Source of the DNA: Myxococcales bacterium
GTDB taxonomy: Bacteria > Myxococcota_A > Polyangia > Haliangiales > Haliangiaceae
Direction of reading: 5' to 3'
Assembly: GCA_016794525.1 (NCBI GenBank)
Contig: JAEUJY010000144.1
Location: 1 to 64,000, forward strand
DNA length: 64,000 bases
Part shown: positions 8,180 through 18,026 of the stretch, in pieces
Layout: every line of letters begins with the position of its first letter
Position numbering within the stretch: position 1 is the first letter of the stretch
Position numbers and translations under genes: made by a program
The notes under the pieces: model-generated
Told to the model about the DNA's origin: nothing
Databases searched by the model: none
What the model saw: only the letters and a program-made list of their open reading frames with translations

Positions 8180-10420
8180 ATGGCCGAGGCCGCTACTCCG
8201 TCGTTCGCTTCCACGCGCGCCGCGTTCGCCGCCGGCGCCGGCGCCGCGCTCTGCGCCGCGTTGATCCTGGCCGTCGTCGACGGCGTCGTCACCGGCGGCG
8301 GCGCGATGATCACCGTGCTCGGCCTGTGGGGCCTGCCGGCGTTCGCGTTCGCGCTCTACGCCGGCGCGGTCGCGGCCGGCTTCTCGGCGACGTTCGGGCC
8401 GGGCGCGATCGGCCGGCTCAAGGACGACCCCGAGCGCGACGCGGCGTGGGCCGGCGTCGTCGTCGCCGTGCTGATCGCGGCGGTCGCGATCGCGATCCTG
8501 GCGCCGACGGCCGCCAAGAAGCTGGTCGCCAACGTCCACCGCCCGATCCCCGGCGCGCGCGTCATGGGGCCGGTGATGATGATCCTGACCCTCGGCGCCG
8601 GGCTGGCGATCGTGCCGCTCGCGCGGCTGGCCCGCGCCGGCGCGCGCCCGCTGCCGGTGATCGCCGGCGTGCCGCGCTTCGTGCAGGCGCTGATCATCGC
8701 GATCCCGGCGGCGCTGGTGTTCGCGCGCAACGCGCTCTACCACGCCGGCTTCGACAACGCCGCGCTGCCGATGGGCGCGATCGCCGAGCTGGTGCTGCTG
8801 CCGGTGCTGACGCTGGTGGTCGGCGCGGTCGCGCTGGGCCCGCTGGCCGCGGTGCGGACCAAGCTGCCGGCCCGCGGCGCGCTGGTCGGCGTCGGGCTGG
8901 CGCTGGCGCTGGTGCTGGGCGTCGTGACGCTCGGCCGGCAGCCGTCGGCCGGCGTGGCCAAGGCCGTGACCTCCGAGGGCGGCGCGTCGCGCATGATCGT
9001 CTTCGTGATCCAGGGGCTGTCGGACGCCGACGGCGACGGCTTCTCGGGGTTCTTCCGCGGCCCCGACTGCGACGACCACGACGCCGAGGTGAACCCCGAC
9101 AAGAAGGAGATCGCCGGCAACGGCAAGGACGACAACTGCCAGGGCGGCGATCGCGCCGCCGAGCCGGTCGCCGACGGCGGCGCCCCGCCCGCCCCCGACG
9201 GCGGCGCCCCGGCGATCGACGCCGGGGTGGCGGCGCCGGCGGCCGCGGGCAAGAACGTCGTGATCGTCATGATCGACACCGTCCGCGTCGATCGCCTGGG
9301 CAAGAGCGGCTACCAGCGCGACGGCAAGTCGCTGACCCCGCGCATCGACGCCTTCCTCGATCAGGCCGTGTGGTTCAAGCGCACCTACGCCCAGGCCAAC
9401 AACACGCCGCGCTCGATGCCCAGCTTCATGGCCTCGCGCTACCCGTCGCTGGTCAAGGTCGACAAGCTCCACTCGAAGTACCCCCGGGTCGACGACGCCA
9501 ACGTCATGCTGTTCGAGCAGCTGCAGGCCGCGGGGCTGACCACCCTCGGCGTGGCCTCGCACTTCTACTTCCGCGACGAGCGCAACTTCGCCCAGGGCTT
9601 CACCAGCTTCGACAACGACGGCGCGCTCGACATCGGCCCGTCGAACAAGGACGTCGCGGCGCCGCGGATCGTGCCGCGCGCGGTGGCCAAGCTGGCCGAG
9701 CTGGGCAAGTCCAAGCAGCGCTTCGCGATGTTCGTGCACCTGTTCGAGCCGCACTCGAGCTTCGTCGAGCACGAGGGCTACCCGCCGGTCACCGAGACCG
9801 GCACCAAGGCGCACGCGCGGCGCTACGACTACGAGCTGGCGTTCGTCGACGGATGGGTCGGCCAGCTGCTCGACGGCCTGGCCGCGGCCGGCCTCGATCA
9901 GGACACGGTCGTCGTGCTGATGAGCGACCACGGCGAGGCCTTCGGCGAGCACAACTTCGGCGGCCAGAGCATGTTCCACGGCACCAACCTCTACGACGAG
10001 CAGCTGCGGGTGCCGTTCGCGTTCCGGGTCCCGGGCGCGGCGCCGCGGGCGGTCGACGACGTGGTCCAGCTGATCGACCTGGCGCCGACGGTGGCCGAGC
10101 TGGCCGGCGCCAAGCCCGACGCCAGCTGGCTGGGCCGCAGCCTGGTGCCGGCGATCCAGGGCGGCGCGCTGCCGCCCAAGCCGGCGTTCGCCGAGCTGCT
10201 CGCCTACCCCGGCTGGGAGCAGGACCTGAAGATGGCGGTGTCGGCCGACGGCGCGTGGAAGCTGATCAACGTGCTGTCGCAGCGCCGGATGGAGCTCTAC
10301 GACCTGGCCAGCGACCCCGGCGAGCAGCGCGATCGGTTCGGCGACGCCAGCGCCGCCGCGGCCAAGGAGCAGATGCAGAAGCTGCTGCTCGACTGGGTCG
10401 AGGTCACGCTCGCCGAGTAG
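8180..10420 (+). CDS. Membrane-anchored sulfatase-superfamily hydrolase with MopE-type metal-binding motif
   Basis: The 746-residue protein has several N-terminal membrane segments (residues about 15-265: [51 protein letters not shown] and others). A MopE-type Asp-rich motif follows ([20 protein letters not shown] with [11 protein letters not shown], about 283-320). An Ala/Pro linker leads to an alkaline-phosphatase-fold sulfatase domain (about 355-746: [47 protein letters not shown]). The nucleophile region reads [10 protein letters not shown], without the Cys or Ser of the formylglycine signature, so Thr probably serves, as in phosphoglycerol-transferase-like members. TGGTAACGC 7 bases before the ATG supports the start. 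The substrate is unknown; it acts outside the cytoplasmic membrane. Confidence 0.88.
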   Translation: MAEAATPSFASTRAAFAAGAGAALCAALILAVVDGVVTGGGAMITVLGLWGLPAFAFALYAGAVAAGFSATFGPGAIGRLKDDPERDAAWAGVVVAVLIAAVAIAILAPTAAKKLVANVHRPIPGARVMGPVMMILTLGAGLAIVPLARLARAGARPLPVIAGVPRFVQALIIAIPAALVFARNALYHAGFDNAALPMGAIAELVLLPVLTLVVGAVALGPLAAVRTKLPARGALVGVGLALALVLGVVTLGRQPSAGVAKAVTSEGGASRMIVFVIQGLSDADGDGFSGFFRGPDCDDHDAEVNPDKKEIAGNGKDDNCQGGDRAAEPVADGGAPPAPDGGAPAIDAGVAAPAAAGKNVVIVMIDTVRVDRLGKSGYQRDGKSLTPRIDAFLDQAVWFKRTYAQANNTPRSMPSFMASRYPSLVKVDKLHSKYPRVDDANVMLFEQLQAAGLTTLGVASHFYFRDERNFAQGFTSFDNDGALDIGPSNKDVAAPRIVPRAVAKLAELGKSKQRFAMFVHLFEPHSSFVEHEGYPPVTETGTKAHARRYDYELAFVDGWVGQLLDGLAAAGLDQDTVVVLMSDHGEAFGEHNFGGQSMFHGTNLYDEQLRVPFAFRVPGAAPRAVDDVVQLIDLAPTVAELAGAKPDASWLGRSLVPAIQGGALPPKPAFAELLAYPGWEQDLKMAVSADGAWKLINVLSQRRMELYDLASDPGEQRDRFGDASAAAAKEQMQKLLLDWVEVTLAE

Positions 10421-10464
10421 CCGCACGCCACCGCGCCAGGCCGGCGCGCCGCCGAGGGAACGCC

Positions 10465-10896
10465 ATGACCACCTACCAGAACCCGACCCCCACCGTCGAC
10501 GTCATCATCGAGCTGGCCGACCGGCCCGGCACCGTCGTGCTGATCGAGCGCAAGCACACGCCGGTCGGCTGGGCGCTGCCCGGCGGCTTCGTCGACCGCG
10601 GCGAGTGGGTCGCCGACGCCGGCGTCCGCGAGGCCAAGGAGGAGACCGGCCTCGACGTCGAGCTGACCGAGCTGTTCCACGTCTACAGCGACCCGGCCCG
10701 CGACGCCCGCCAGCACACGATGTCGACGGTGTTCCTGGCCCGCGCGGCCGGCGCGCCGGTCGGCAGCGACGACGCCGCCGCGGCCGGGGTGTTCGCGCTC
10801 GACGCGCTGCCGCCGCTGGTCTTCGACCACGCGACGATCCTGGCCGACTACGTGGCCTACCGGGCCACCGGCCGCCGTCCGCCGCCGCGACGCTGA
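10465..10896 (+). CDS. NUDIX hydrolase
   Basis: The 143-residue protein carries a full Nudix box at residues about 38-60: [25 protein letters not shown], which fits G-x5-E-x7-REUxEExGU. This loop binds Mg2+ and cleaves nucleoside diphosphate-linked substrates. The N terminus ([33 protein letters not shown]) resembles the ADP-ribose pyrophosphatase/NudF-like group, but the exact substrate is not fixed by the sequence. The ATG at 10465 follows a GAGGGAA ribosome-binding site. It lies 44 bases after the sulfatase and probably shares its transcript. Confidence 0.9.
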   Translation: MTTYQNPTPTVDVIIELADRPGTVVLIERKHTPVGWALPGGFVDRGEWVADAGVREAKEETGLDVELTELFHVYSDPARDARQHTMSTVFLARAAGAPVGSDDAAAAGVFALDALPPLVFDHATILADYVAYRATGRRPPPRR

Positions 10897-10917
10897 CCGC
10901 GGCGCGCGCCGGTCGTG

Positions 10918-10923
10918 TACGAT
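10918..10923 (+). promoter_or_regulatory. -10 element (TACGAT) for the glycosyltransferase
   Basis: TACGAT is preceded by TG and lies 7 bases before the ATG at 10931. It overlaps the alternative ATG at 10922, which would therefore lie upstream of the transcription start. This decides the choice of start at 10931. Confidence 0.4.
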
Positions 10924-10930
10924 GGCGGCG

Positions 10931-11956
10931 ATGGCCACGCCGCTGGTGACGATCGCGATGCCCGCGTTCAACGAGGAGCACTACATCGAGGCCTGCATCC
11001 GCTCGGTGCAGGCCCAGGACTACCCGAAGGATCGGATCGAGATCCTGATCGCCGACGGGCGGTCGACCGATCGCACCCGGGAGATCCTGGCCGACCTGGC
11101 CAAGGCCGATCCCCGGATCAAGGTCGTCGACAACCCCGATCGGCTGCAGGCCGCGGGGCTCAACCAGCTGATCAAGGCGGCCAAGGGCGAGATCATCGTC
11201 CGCATGGACGTGCACTGCGAGTACGCGCCCAGCTACGTGCGCACCTGCGTCGAGAAGCTGGCGGCGACCGGCGCCGACAACGTCGGCGGCGCCCAGCGCG
11301 CCAAGGCCAAGACCGCGTTCCAGCGGGCGCTGTGTGCCGCGCTGACGTCGCCGGTCGGCGTCGGCGGCGCACGGTATCGCAGCGCCACCGCCGAGGGCTT
11401 CGTCGACACCGTCTTCCTGGGCGCGTTCCGCCGCGCGGTCTTCGATCGCATCGGCCTGTACGATCCCAAGGCCATCACCAACGAGGACGCCGAGATCAAC
11501 CAGCGGCTGCTCGAGTCCGGCGGCCAGATCTACCTGTCGCGCGACATCGAGGTGCACTACTACCCGCGCGACTCGTTCCAGACGCTGGCCAAGCAGTACT
11601 GGAAGTACGGCCGCGGCCGGGCGCGGACGCTGCTCAAGCTGGGGCGGTTCCCGACGCTGCGCCCGCTGATCCCGTTCGCGATGGTGATCGGCGCCAGCGC
11701 GCTGGTGCTGGTGCCGCCGCTGTGGCCGATCGCGCCAGCGGCGTTCGCGGCCTACGCCCTGCTCACCGGCGCCGAGGCGGTCCGGGTGGCGGCGCCGCTG
11801 GGCCCGGCCGGCGTGGCCACCGCGTGGGCGATCTTCCCGGTGCTGCACGCCAGCCACGGCGCTGGCTTCGCGTCGGGCCTGTTGCACTACCTGCGCGCGC
11901 CCGACTGGGGCCCGGTCGAGAAGCCGACCCCGGCGCCGGCGCTGCGCGCGGTGTGA
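10931..11956 (+). CDS. Family 2 glycosyltransferase, ExoA-like
   Basis: The 341-residue protein has a GT-A domain: VTIAMPAFNEEHYIEACIRSVQAQDYP, the nucleotide-sugar loop EILIADGRSTDRTREIL, a DxD-like VRMDVHCEY and the acceptor-side acidic motif TNEDAEINQRLLESGG. The C-terminal part has membrane segments (LIPFAMVIGASALVLVPPLWP, PAAFAAYALLTGAEAV, ATAWAIFPVLHASHGAGF). The arrangement resembles succinoglycan-type glycosyltransferases, which add sugars to a lipid carrier at the inner face of the membrane. No other polysaccharide genes are beside it, so its product cannot be predicted. The gene is convergent with the helicase, with 16 bases between the stops. Confidence 0.9.
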   Translation: MATPLVTIAMPAFNEEHYIEACIRSVQAQDYPKDRIEILIADGRSTDRTREILADLAKADPRIKVVDNPDRLQAAGLNQLIKAAKGEIIVRMDVHCEYAPSYVRTCVEKLAATGADNVGGAQRAKAKTAFQRALCAALTSPVGVGGARYRSATAEGFVDTVFLGAFRRAVFDRIGLYDPKAITNEDAEINQRLLESGGQIYLSRDIEVHYYPRDSFQTLAKQYWKYGRGRARTLLKLGRFPTLRPLIPFAMVIGASALVLVPPLWPIAPAAFAAYALLTGAEAVRVAAPLGPAGVATAWAIFPVLHASHGAGFASGLLHYLRAPDWGPVEKPTPAPALRAV

Positions 11957-11972
11957 CCGGTCGCGCGCGCCG

Positions 11973-14900
11973 CTAGCCGTCGCCCAGGGCGACCCGCTCG
12001 CCGGTCGCGGACGCGCCGCCGCGGGCGATCAGCACCGCGATCGCCGCGTCGATCCGCGCGGCCAGCTTGTCGCCGGGACGGGCGAAGCCGACCAGCTTGG
12101 CGGTCTCGCGGACCAGGTCGGCGCGCGGCAGGCCGAGGTTGCGCTCGAGGACGATCCGCGCGGCGCCGGCCAGCTCGACCAGCGGCAGGTGCTCGCCGTC
12201 GCGCTTGCTGTCGGGCCGGCTGTCGTCCGGAACCCGGACCGCCGCCAGCGCCGCGGGATCCTGATCGCGGCGCCACACCACGTCGGGGTCGTCGGGGCTG
12301 CCGACCTGGGCCCGGGTGGCGGCGATCATCCGCACCCGCTCGACGACCTTGGGCATCATCCGGCCGATGCCGTAGGCGGTGGCGACCCGGCGGGCCAGGA
12401 GCGCCGCGTGGATCGGCGCCTCGACCGCCAGCACGGTGTCGATGACCTTGCCCAGCTCGTCGCCGCGCGCCACGTCGTGCAGGTCGTCGGCGGTGCGCCG
12501 CCCCGACACCACCGGCGCGACGACGTAGCGGCCGATCGGCGTGCGCGCGACGGCCGGCGCGGTCAGCGCGGGCGCGGTCGGCGTGAACGCCACCGGCACC
12601 GGGGCGCTGACCGGGGCGCTGGCGCTGACCGGGGCGCTGGCGCTGACCGGGGCGCTGCCGCTGACCGGGCCGCTGCCCGCCGCCGGGACCGCGATCGGGC
12701 CCGACGTCGAGGCGCGCGCGGCGATCGGCGCCGGCGTCGGCGTGCGTCCGCCCGGTGCCTTGCGCGCGTTGCGGGCCTTGGCGACCGCGGCGATCGCGGC
12801 GTTGTAGGCGCGGCCCAGCTCCTTGTCGGGATCGTGCTGCCAGTCGAGCGACCAGATCCGGTGCAGCTGCCAGCCGAGGTTGGTCAGCACCTGCGCCCGC
12901 AGCCGGTCGCGATCGCGCGCGGTGGCGGCGCGGGCGTAGGCCGGGCCGTCGGTCTCGATGCCCAGCACGTACCGGCCGGGGTCGTCGGGGTCGACCACCG
13001 CGAGATCGATCTTGTAGCCGGCGCAGCCGATCTGGTGGTGGACGGTCAGGCCTTTCGCGGTCAGCGCCGCCGCGATCGCCGCCGCGGTCGGGGTCGCCGG
13101 CGGCCGGGCCTGGCGCTCGCCCGCGGGCTGGCCGCCGGCCCGGGCGTAGCGCAACAGCTCGCCCAGGTGGCGCACGCCGAGCGCGCTGACGTCGGGGTCG
13201 AGCTGCTCGGGCTCGAGCGACGAGAACACCACCAGCTCGTCGCGGGCGCGGGTGACCGCGACGTTGAGCCGGCGCTCGCCGCCGGCCTTGTTGAGCGGCC
13301 CGAAGTTCATCGTCACCTTGCCGGCGGCGTCGGGGCCGTAGCCGATCGAGAACAGGATCACGTCGCGCTCGTCGCCCTGGATCGTCTCGAGGTTCTTGAC
13401 CAGCACCGGCTCCTTGGCGTCGTCGGCGAAGAACCGATCGAGGGCCGGATCGGCGGCGCGCGCGTCGTCGAGCAGGTCGAGCACCAGCTCCTGCTGCGGC
13501 CGCGAGAACGTGACCACGCCGATCGAGCGCGCGGCCCGCGCCGGATCGCGCAGCCGCGCCACCACGTCGGCGACCACCGCCTCGGCCTCGGCGCGGTTCT
13601 GCCGGGTGCCGGCGCGATCGTAGACGCCGGCCACCTTGCGCCAGCCGACGCCCAGCCCGGCGACGTCCGCGGCGGCGGCCGGGAACACGTCGAGCGCGCC
13701 GTCGTAGTAGTGCTGGTTGGAGAACGCGATCAGATCTTCGTGGTGGCTGCGGTAGTGCCAGGTCAGGCGCAGCTCGGGCAGCCGCGCGGCGACGCACTCG
13801 TCGAGGATGCTCTCGAGCTCCTCGACGTCGTCGTCGGGGTCGGCCCCGGCCTCGGCCGCCGCGCCCTCGCCGATCGCGAAGAACCGGGTCGGCGGCAGCT
13901 GCTTCGAGTCGCCGACCACCACCGCGGCCTCGCCGCGGGCCAGCGCGCCGATCGCGTCGGCGGTCGGGATCTGCGACGCCTCGTCGAAGACGACCAGGTC
14001 GAAGCGGCCGATCGCCGGGTCGAGGTACTGCGCCACCGACAGCGGGCTCATCAGCAGGCACGGCTTGAGCCGCGGCAGCAGGTTGGGGATGGCCTGGAAC
14101 AGCGCGCGCAGGGGCTTGTGGCGGCGCTGCTTCTTCAGCTCGTGGAGCAGCGTCCCGATCTCGCCGGCGTCGGCGGTGTCGGCCGACACCCGCGGCACCC
14201 GCTCGGCGAGCCGCGCGATCGCCCGGGCCTGGGCCACGCCCAGCTGCGCGCGATCGAGCTCGACGAACTCGGCGACCCGCGCGTGGTGGCTGGCGCCGTG
14301 GAACTGCGCCAGCGCCGGGCTGCTCGCGATCGCGCGGTCGGCGACGCCGCGGTACAGCGCCCGCTCCCACGCGGCGACGATCGCCTCGGCCGGCACCGCG
14401 CCGGCCTCGACGCCGGCGACGGTCTGGCCCAGGCCGGCGGCGACCGCCGCGGCCCGCGCGCGGACGTACAGGGTCCAGTCGCGCAGCGCGGTCGGCGCCG
14501 CCCCCCACGCCGCCACCTGCGCGCGCAGCGCCTCGAGGTGCGGGCGCTCGTCGTCGCGCACCTCGACGCCGCACACGTCGCGCAGCCGGCCCAGCGCGGT
14601 GCGCCAGCGCGCCACCGCCGCCGCCAGCTCGGCCCAGCTCGCCGCCGGCTGCGCGGGATCGGCGGCGACCGCGACGATCGCCTGCCACGCGGTCGCGCGA
14701 TCGGCGGGGGCGACCGCGGTGCGCGCGAACGCCGCCGCCAGCTCCCGGGCCCAGGTCAGCGCGGCGTCGACCCGGCCCAGATCGCCGCCGTCGTCGGCGG
14801 CCGGCGCCAGCGCACCCAGCCAGCGGCCGGCGTCGGCGCGGGCGGCGGCCAGCGCGCGCTCGGCCTCGACCACGGTCTCGGCGGTGGCGAGATCGGCGGC

Positions 14901-16907
14901 GACCTCGGCGTCGGGCGGCAGCGCGCCGGTGGCCAGCGCGCCCCGGGCCTGCTTGCGCGCGGCGCGCAGCGCGAACCAGCGGAACAGCGGGAAGCGGTTC
15001 GCCCAGGCCTTGAACCGCGCGGCCAGCCCGCCGAGCGGCAGCGCGTAGACCCGCTCGCTCCAGCGCGCGGCCAGCGTGCGCGCCAGCTCGCGGCGCCGGC
15101 GGGCCAGCGCCAGCCAGGCGACGACGTCGGTCGGCGCGACCACCGCGCCGTCGCCGCCGGCGGCCCGGGCCTTGACCAGGGCGATGCGCTCGGCGACCGC
15201 GCCGCCGGCCGCGCCCTCGCCAGGGCGGACCTCGGCGTGGGCCTGGGCGGCGGCGATCAGCTCGGCGCCCGGGTGCGGCGTCTTCGCCAGGTGGTCGGCC
15301 AGCGTGCCCAGCGCCTCGAGCTGATCGCGGGTGCGGGCGCCGACGCCGGGCAGCCGCGGCGCCAGGCCGTCGACCGCGGGCGCCAGCGCGGCGGCGGCGG
15401 CGGTGGCCTCGGCCAGCGCGGCGCGCACCGCGTCCTCGGTCGACAGCTGCCAGGTGTCGAGCGTCGAGCCGTGCCACGGGTGCGCGGTCACCGGCGCGAT
15501 CGCGCCCGCGGCCTCGGCGAACCGGCGCACCGCCTCGCGCTGCGCGGCGATCGCGTCGGCGGTCGCCGCGGTGCCGTCGGGCAACGCCGGCGCGTCGCGC
15601 AGCCGCCCCAGCTCGCCCAGCGCGTCGTGGGCCGAGATGCCGGCGGCGCCCGGCGCGTGCAGCGCGGCGACGTAGCGGTTGAGCTCGGCGCGGGCCGCGG
15701 CCAGCCGCGGATCGTCGCCGGTGACCGGCGCGTTGGGCCGCCACACCCGCTCGAGCACCCGGCCCAGCTCGGCGATCACCTCGCGCTTGCCGGCCTTGTG
15801 CGAGTGCAGCTCGAGGCAGAAGTCGCCCAGCCCCGCCGCGGCCAGCCGCCGCTGCACGACCTCGAGCGCCGCCTGCTTCTCGGCGACGAACAGCACGGTC
15901 TTGCCGTTGGTCAGCGCCTGCGCGATCAGGTTGGTGATCGTCTGCGACTTGCCGGTCCCTGGCGGTCCTTGGAGCACGAACGATCGGCCGGCGGCGGCGG
16001 CCAGCACCGCGGCCAGCTGGCTGGCGTCGCAGTCGAGCGGCGCGAACAGCTCGCCCAGCGGCAGCGTCTCGTCGAGCGTGGCCGCCACCGGGAACGCCGG
16101 CTGGGCCGGGAACGCCGCGCCGTCGCCGGTGGCCAGGTGGTGGACCACCGGCGCGGCCAGGAGCGCCTCGCCGCGCTCGGCCAGATCGGTCCACATGACG
16201 AACTTGGCGAAGGCGAAGACGCCGAGCCGCGCCTCGGGCAGCACCTGCCAGCCCGGCAGCTTGGCCACCGCGGCGCCCAGCGTGCCCATCAGCCCGGCCA
16301 GGTCGAGGTCGTCGCGCTCGCCGGCCGGCGGCGTCACGCGGATCCCGAACTCGGTGGCCAGCTTCTCGAACAGCGTGTCGTTCCAGCGCGGCTCCTCGTC
16401 GGCGCGGGCGGTCAGCGTGTAGCGCTCGCGGGCGCCGGTCCGGCGCAGCTCGACCGGGTACAGCGCCAGCGGCGCGTGGCGCGCGACCTCGCCGCCGTCG
16501 GTCTCGAACCAGCGCAGCACGCCGAGCGCCAGCCACAGCGTCGACGCGCCGCTCTCCTGCTGGCTCTCGCGGGCGCTGCGCGCCATCGCCACCAGCCGCC
16601 GGTCGAGCTCCTCGGCCGACAGCGCCGCCAGCAGCCGCCGCTGGGCCAGCGCGTCGGCCCCGGCCTTGGCCGCGGCCTCGGCGGCGCGCTCGACGCCGCC
16701 GACCGCCGCCGGATCGATCGCCGGGGTCGTGGCCAGCTCGAGCGGCGCGCCGTCGTCGAGCCGGGCCGCCAGCGCCACCGCGTCGACGCCGGCCAGCGGC
16801 ACCACCTGCCGGCCGTCGCGCGCGTCGAGCAGACGGTTGCGCAGCGTCAGGTCGAGCAGCGACAGCTTCCAGCGATCGAGGCGGCGGGCGGCGGCGGGCG
16901 CGGTCAC
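11973..16907 (-). CDS. Giant SF1 helicase-nuclease (DUF4011 / AAA / Vsr-like nuclease / DUF3320)
   Basis: From the GTG at 16907 the protein has 1,644 residues. Residues about 1-300 form a DUF4011-type start (RRLDRWKLSLLDLTLRNRLLDARDG). The superfamily 1 helicase follows: Walker A QGPPGTGKSQTITN near 312, Walker B VVFDEASQIPTADAIG near 974, KQLPPTRFF, GDERDVILFSIGYG and NVAVTRARDELVV near 1217. A Vsr/DUF559-like endonuclease comes next (about 1280-1360, HHQIGCAGYKIDLAVVD, YVLGIETDGPAY). A repetitive linker and a DUF3320-like C terminus complete it. Single large proteins of this make-up occur in bacterial defence islands, so a role against foreign DNA is plausible but not shown. It is divergent from an ADP-ribosylglycohydrolase gene. 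Confidence 0.88.
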   Translation of the reverse strand: MTAPAAARRLDRWKLSLLDLTLRNRLLDARDGRQVVPLAGVDAVALAARLDDGAPLELATTPAIDPAAVGGVERAAEAAAKAGADALAQRRLLAALSAEELDRRLVAMARSARESQQESGASTLWLALGVLRWFETDGGEVARHAPLALYPVELRRTGARERYTLTARADEEPRWNDTLFEKLATEFGIRVTPPAGERDDLDLAGLMGTLGAAVAKLPGWQVLPEARLGVFAFAKFVMWTDLAERGEALLAAPVVHHLATGDGAAFPAQPAFPVAATLDETLPLGELFAPLDCDASQLAAVLAAAAGRSFVLQGPPGTGKSQTITNLIAQALTNGKTVLFVAEKQAALEVVQRRLAAAGLGDFCLELHSHKAGKREVIAELGRVLERVWRPNAPVTGDDPRLAAARAELNRYVAALHAPGAAGISAHDALGELGRLRDAPALPDGTAATADAIAAQREAVRRFAEAAGAIAPVTAHPWHGSTLDTWQLSTEDAVRAALAEATAAAAALAPAVDGLAPRLPGVGARTRDQLEALGTLADHLAKTPHPGAELIAAAQAHAEVRPGEGAAGGAVAERIALVKARAAGGDGAVVAPTDVVAWLALARRRRELARTLAARWSERVYALPLGGLAARFKAWANRFPLFRWFALRAARKQARGALATGALPPDAEVAADLATAETVVEAERALAAARADAGRWLGALAPAADDGGDLGRVDAALTWARELAAAFARTAVAPADRATAWQAIVAVAADPAQPAASWAELAAAVARWRTALGRLRDVCGVEVRDDERPHLEALRAQVAAWGAAPTALRDWTLYVRARAAAVAAGLGQTVAGVEAGAVPAEAIVAAWERALYRGVADRAIASSPALAQFHGASHHARVAEFVELDRAQLGVAQARAIARLAERVPRVSADTADAGEIGTLLHELKKQRRHKPLRALFQAIPNLLPRLKPCLLMSPLSVAQYLDPAIGRFDLVVFDEASQIPTADAIGALARGEAAVVVGDSKQLPPTRFFAIGEGAAAEAGADPDDDVEELESILDECVAARLPELRLTWHYRSHHEDLIAFSNQHYYDGALDVFPAAAADVAGLGVGWRKVAGVYDRAGTRQNRAEAEAVVADVVARLRDPARAARSIGVVTFSRPQQELVLDLLDDARAADPALDRFFADDAKEPVLVKNLETIQGDERDVILFSIGYGPDAAGKVTMNFGPLNKAGGERRLNVAVTRARDELVVFSSLEPEQLDPDVSALGVRHLGELLRYARAGGQPAGERQARPPATPTAAAIAAALTAKGLTVHHQIGCAGYKIDLAVVDPDDPGRYVLGIETDGPAYARAATARDRDRLRAQVLTNLGWQLHRIWSLDWQHDPDKELGRAYNAAIAAVAKARNARKAPGGRTPTPAPIAARASTSGPIAVPAAGSGPVSGSAPVSASAPVSASAPVSAPVPVAFTPTAPALTAPAVARTPIGRYVVAPVVSGRRTADDLHDVARGDELGKVIDTVLAVEAPIHAALLARRVATAYGIGRMMPKVVERVRMIAATRAQVGSPDDPDVVWRRDQDPAALAAVRVPDDSRPDSKRDGEHLPLVELAGAARIVLERNLGLPRADLVRETAKLVGFARPGDKLAARIDAAIAVLIARGGASATGERVALGDG
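12606..12677. repeat. Four tandem copies of an 18-bp unit inside the helicase gene
   Basis: The unit GCTGACCGGGGCGCTGGC begins at 12606, 12624, 12642 and 12660, with single-base changes in the last two. On the coding strand it encodes Ala/Pro/Ser/Val repeats of the linker between the nuclease and the C-terminal domain. All copies keep the reading frame, so copy number could change linker length without breaking the gene. Confidence 0.85.
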
Positions 16908-16991
16908 CGCGGGAATGTACGCCCCGCGCGCGGGCGCCGCGTCGACGAGGTCGCGGGTGGAGCGATCCCGGCGAGGCGAGTAGGATGCGCC

Positions 16992-18026
16992 ATGACCTGG
17001 ACCGCTCCAGCCGATCGCGACCGCGGGCTCGGCGCGCTGTGGGGGCTGGCGCTGGGCGACGCGCTCGGCACGACCACCGAGTTCACCGCGCCGCCGGCCC
17101 CGCCCTACCCGGCCCTGGCGACCGGCCCGCTCGACGACATCGTCGGCGGCGGCCCGTTCTCGCTGGCGCCCGGCGAGGTCACCGACGACACCCAGATGGC
17201 CGCGGCGCTGGCCCAGAGCCTGATCGTCTGCGACGGCGACCTCGATCGGGTCGACCTGGCCGCGCGCTTCGTCGACTGGCAGCGCCACGCGTTCGACGTC
17301 GGCTCGCAGATCGGCGCGGCGCTGCGCCGGCTGGGCACCGGGGCCAGCGTCGACGACGCCGCCCGCGCGGTGTGGCTGGAGCGCGGCAAGGACGCCGCCG
17401 GCAACGGCGGGCTGATGCGCGCCGCGCCGCTGGCGGTCGCCTACTGCGCGCGCCCCGACGCGCTGATCGACGCGGCGCTGGCCGAGGCCGCGCTGACCCA
17501 CTTCGACCCGCGGTGCCGGCTGGCCCAGGCCGCCTACGACGCGGCGATCGCCGCCGCGGTGCGCCCGGCCGGTACGCCGACCGCCGCCGCGATGCTGGCC
17601 GCGGCCCGGGCCGGCCTCGACGAGGCCACGGCGCGGCTCGACGCGGTCGGCGACGATCGCGACCGCATCACCGCCGCCCACGCCGCGCTGACCAGCGACC
17701 TCGACGCCGCGACCGAGGACGATCCTGCGCTGTACGGCGAGCGGCTGCACCTCCACCGCCACCAGGGCTTCGTCCGGATCGCGTTCCGGCTGGCGTTCTG
17801 GCAGCTGGTCCACGCCCCCGACTTCGCCGCCGGCGTCATCGACGTCGCCAACCGCGGCGGCGACGCCGACACCAACGCGGCGATCGTCGGCGCGCTCCTC
17901 GGCGCGCGCGACGGCCTGGCCACGCTGCCGCGCCGCTGGGTCGAGCGGGTCCACGACGCCCGTCCGCCCGACGAGGCGCTGGCCACCCGCTACCACCCGC
18001 GGGCGCTGGTGGAGCTCGTGCCATGA
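16992..18026 (+). CDS. ADP-ribosylglycohydrolase family protein
   Basis: The 344-residue protein has the metal-binding motifs of the ARH/DraG family: GLALGDALGTTTEF near residue 17, VTDDTQMA near 61, AGNGGLMRAAPLA near 136 and NRGGDADTNAAIVGALLGA near 285. These Asp and Thr residues coordinate the two Mg2+ ions that remove ADP-ribose from proteins or other acceptors. The start is supported by TAGGAT 5 bases before the ATG, although this promoter is weak. Its stop overlaps the next gene's start (ATGA). The family reverses ADP-ribosylation; no ADP-ribosyltransferase was recognised in the window, so the target is unknown. Confidence 0.92.
   Translation: MTWTAPADRDRGLGALWGLALGDALGTTTEFTAPPAPPYPALATGPLDDIVGGGPFSLAPGEVTDDTQMAAALAQSLIVCDGDLDRVDLAARFVDWQRHAFDVGSQIGAALRRLGTGASVDDAARAVWLERGKDAAGNGGLMRAAPLAVAYCARPDALIDAALAEAALTHFDPRCRLAQAAYDAAIAAAVRPAGTPTAAAMLAAARAGLDEATARLDAVGDDRDRITAAHAALTSDLDAATEDDPALYGERLHLHRHQGFVRIAFRLAFWQLVHAPDFAAGVIDVANRGGDADTNAAIVGALLGARDGLATLPRRWVERVHDARPPDEALATRYHPRALVELVP

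Noticed and set aside
12189-18026. Plus-strand frame of about 1,900 codons over the helicase gene
   Set aside because: Only its last part (16992-18026) is a real gene. The rest is the antisense shadow of the helicase, with Arg/Gly/Ala/Asp-rich composition and no domains.
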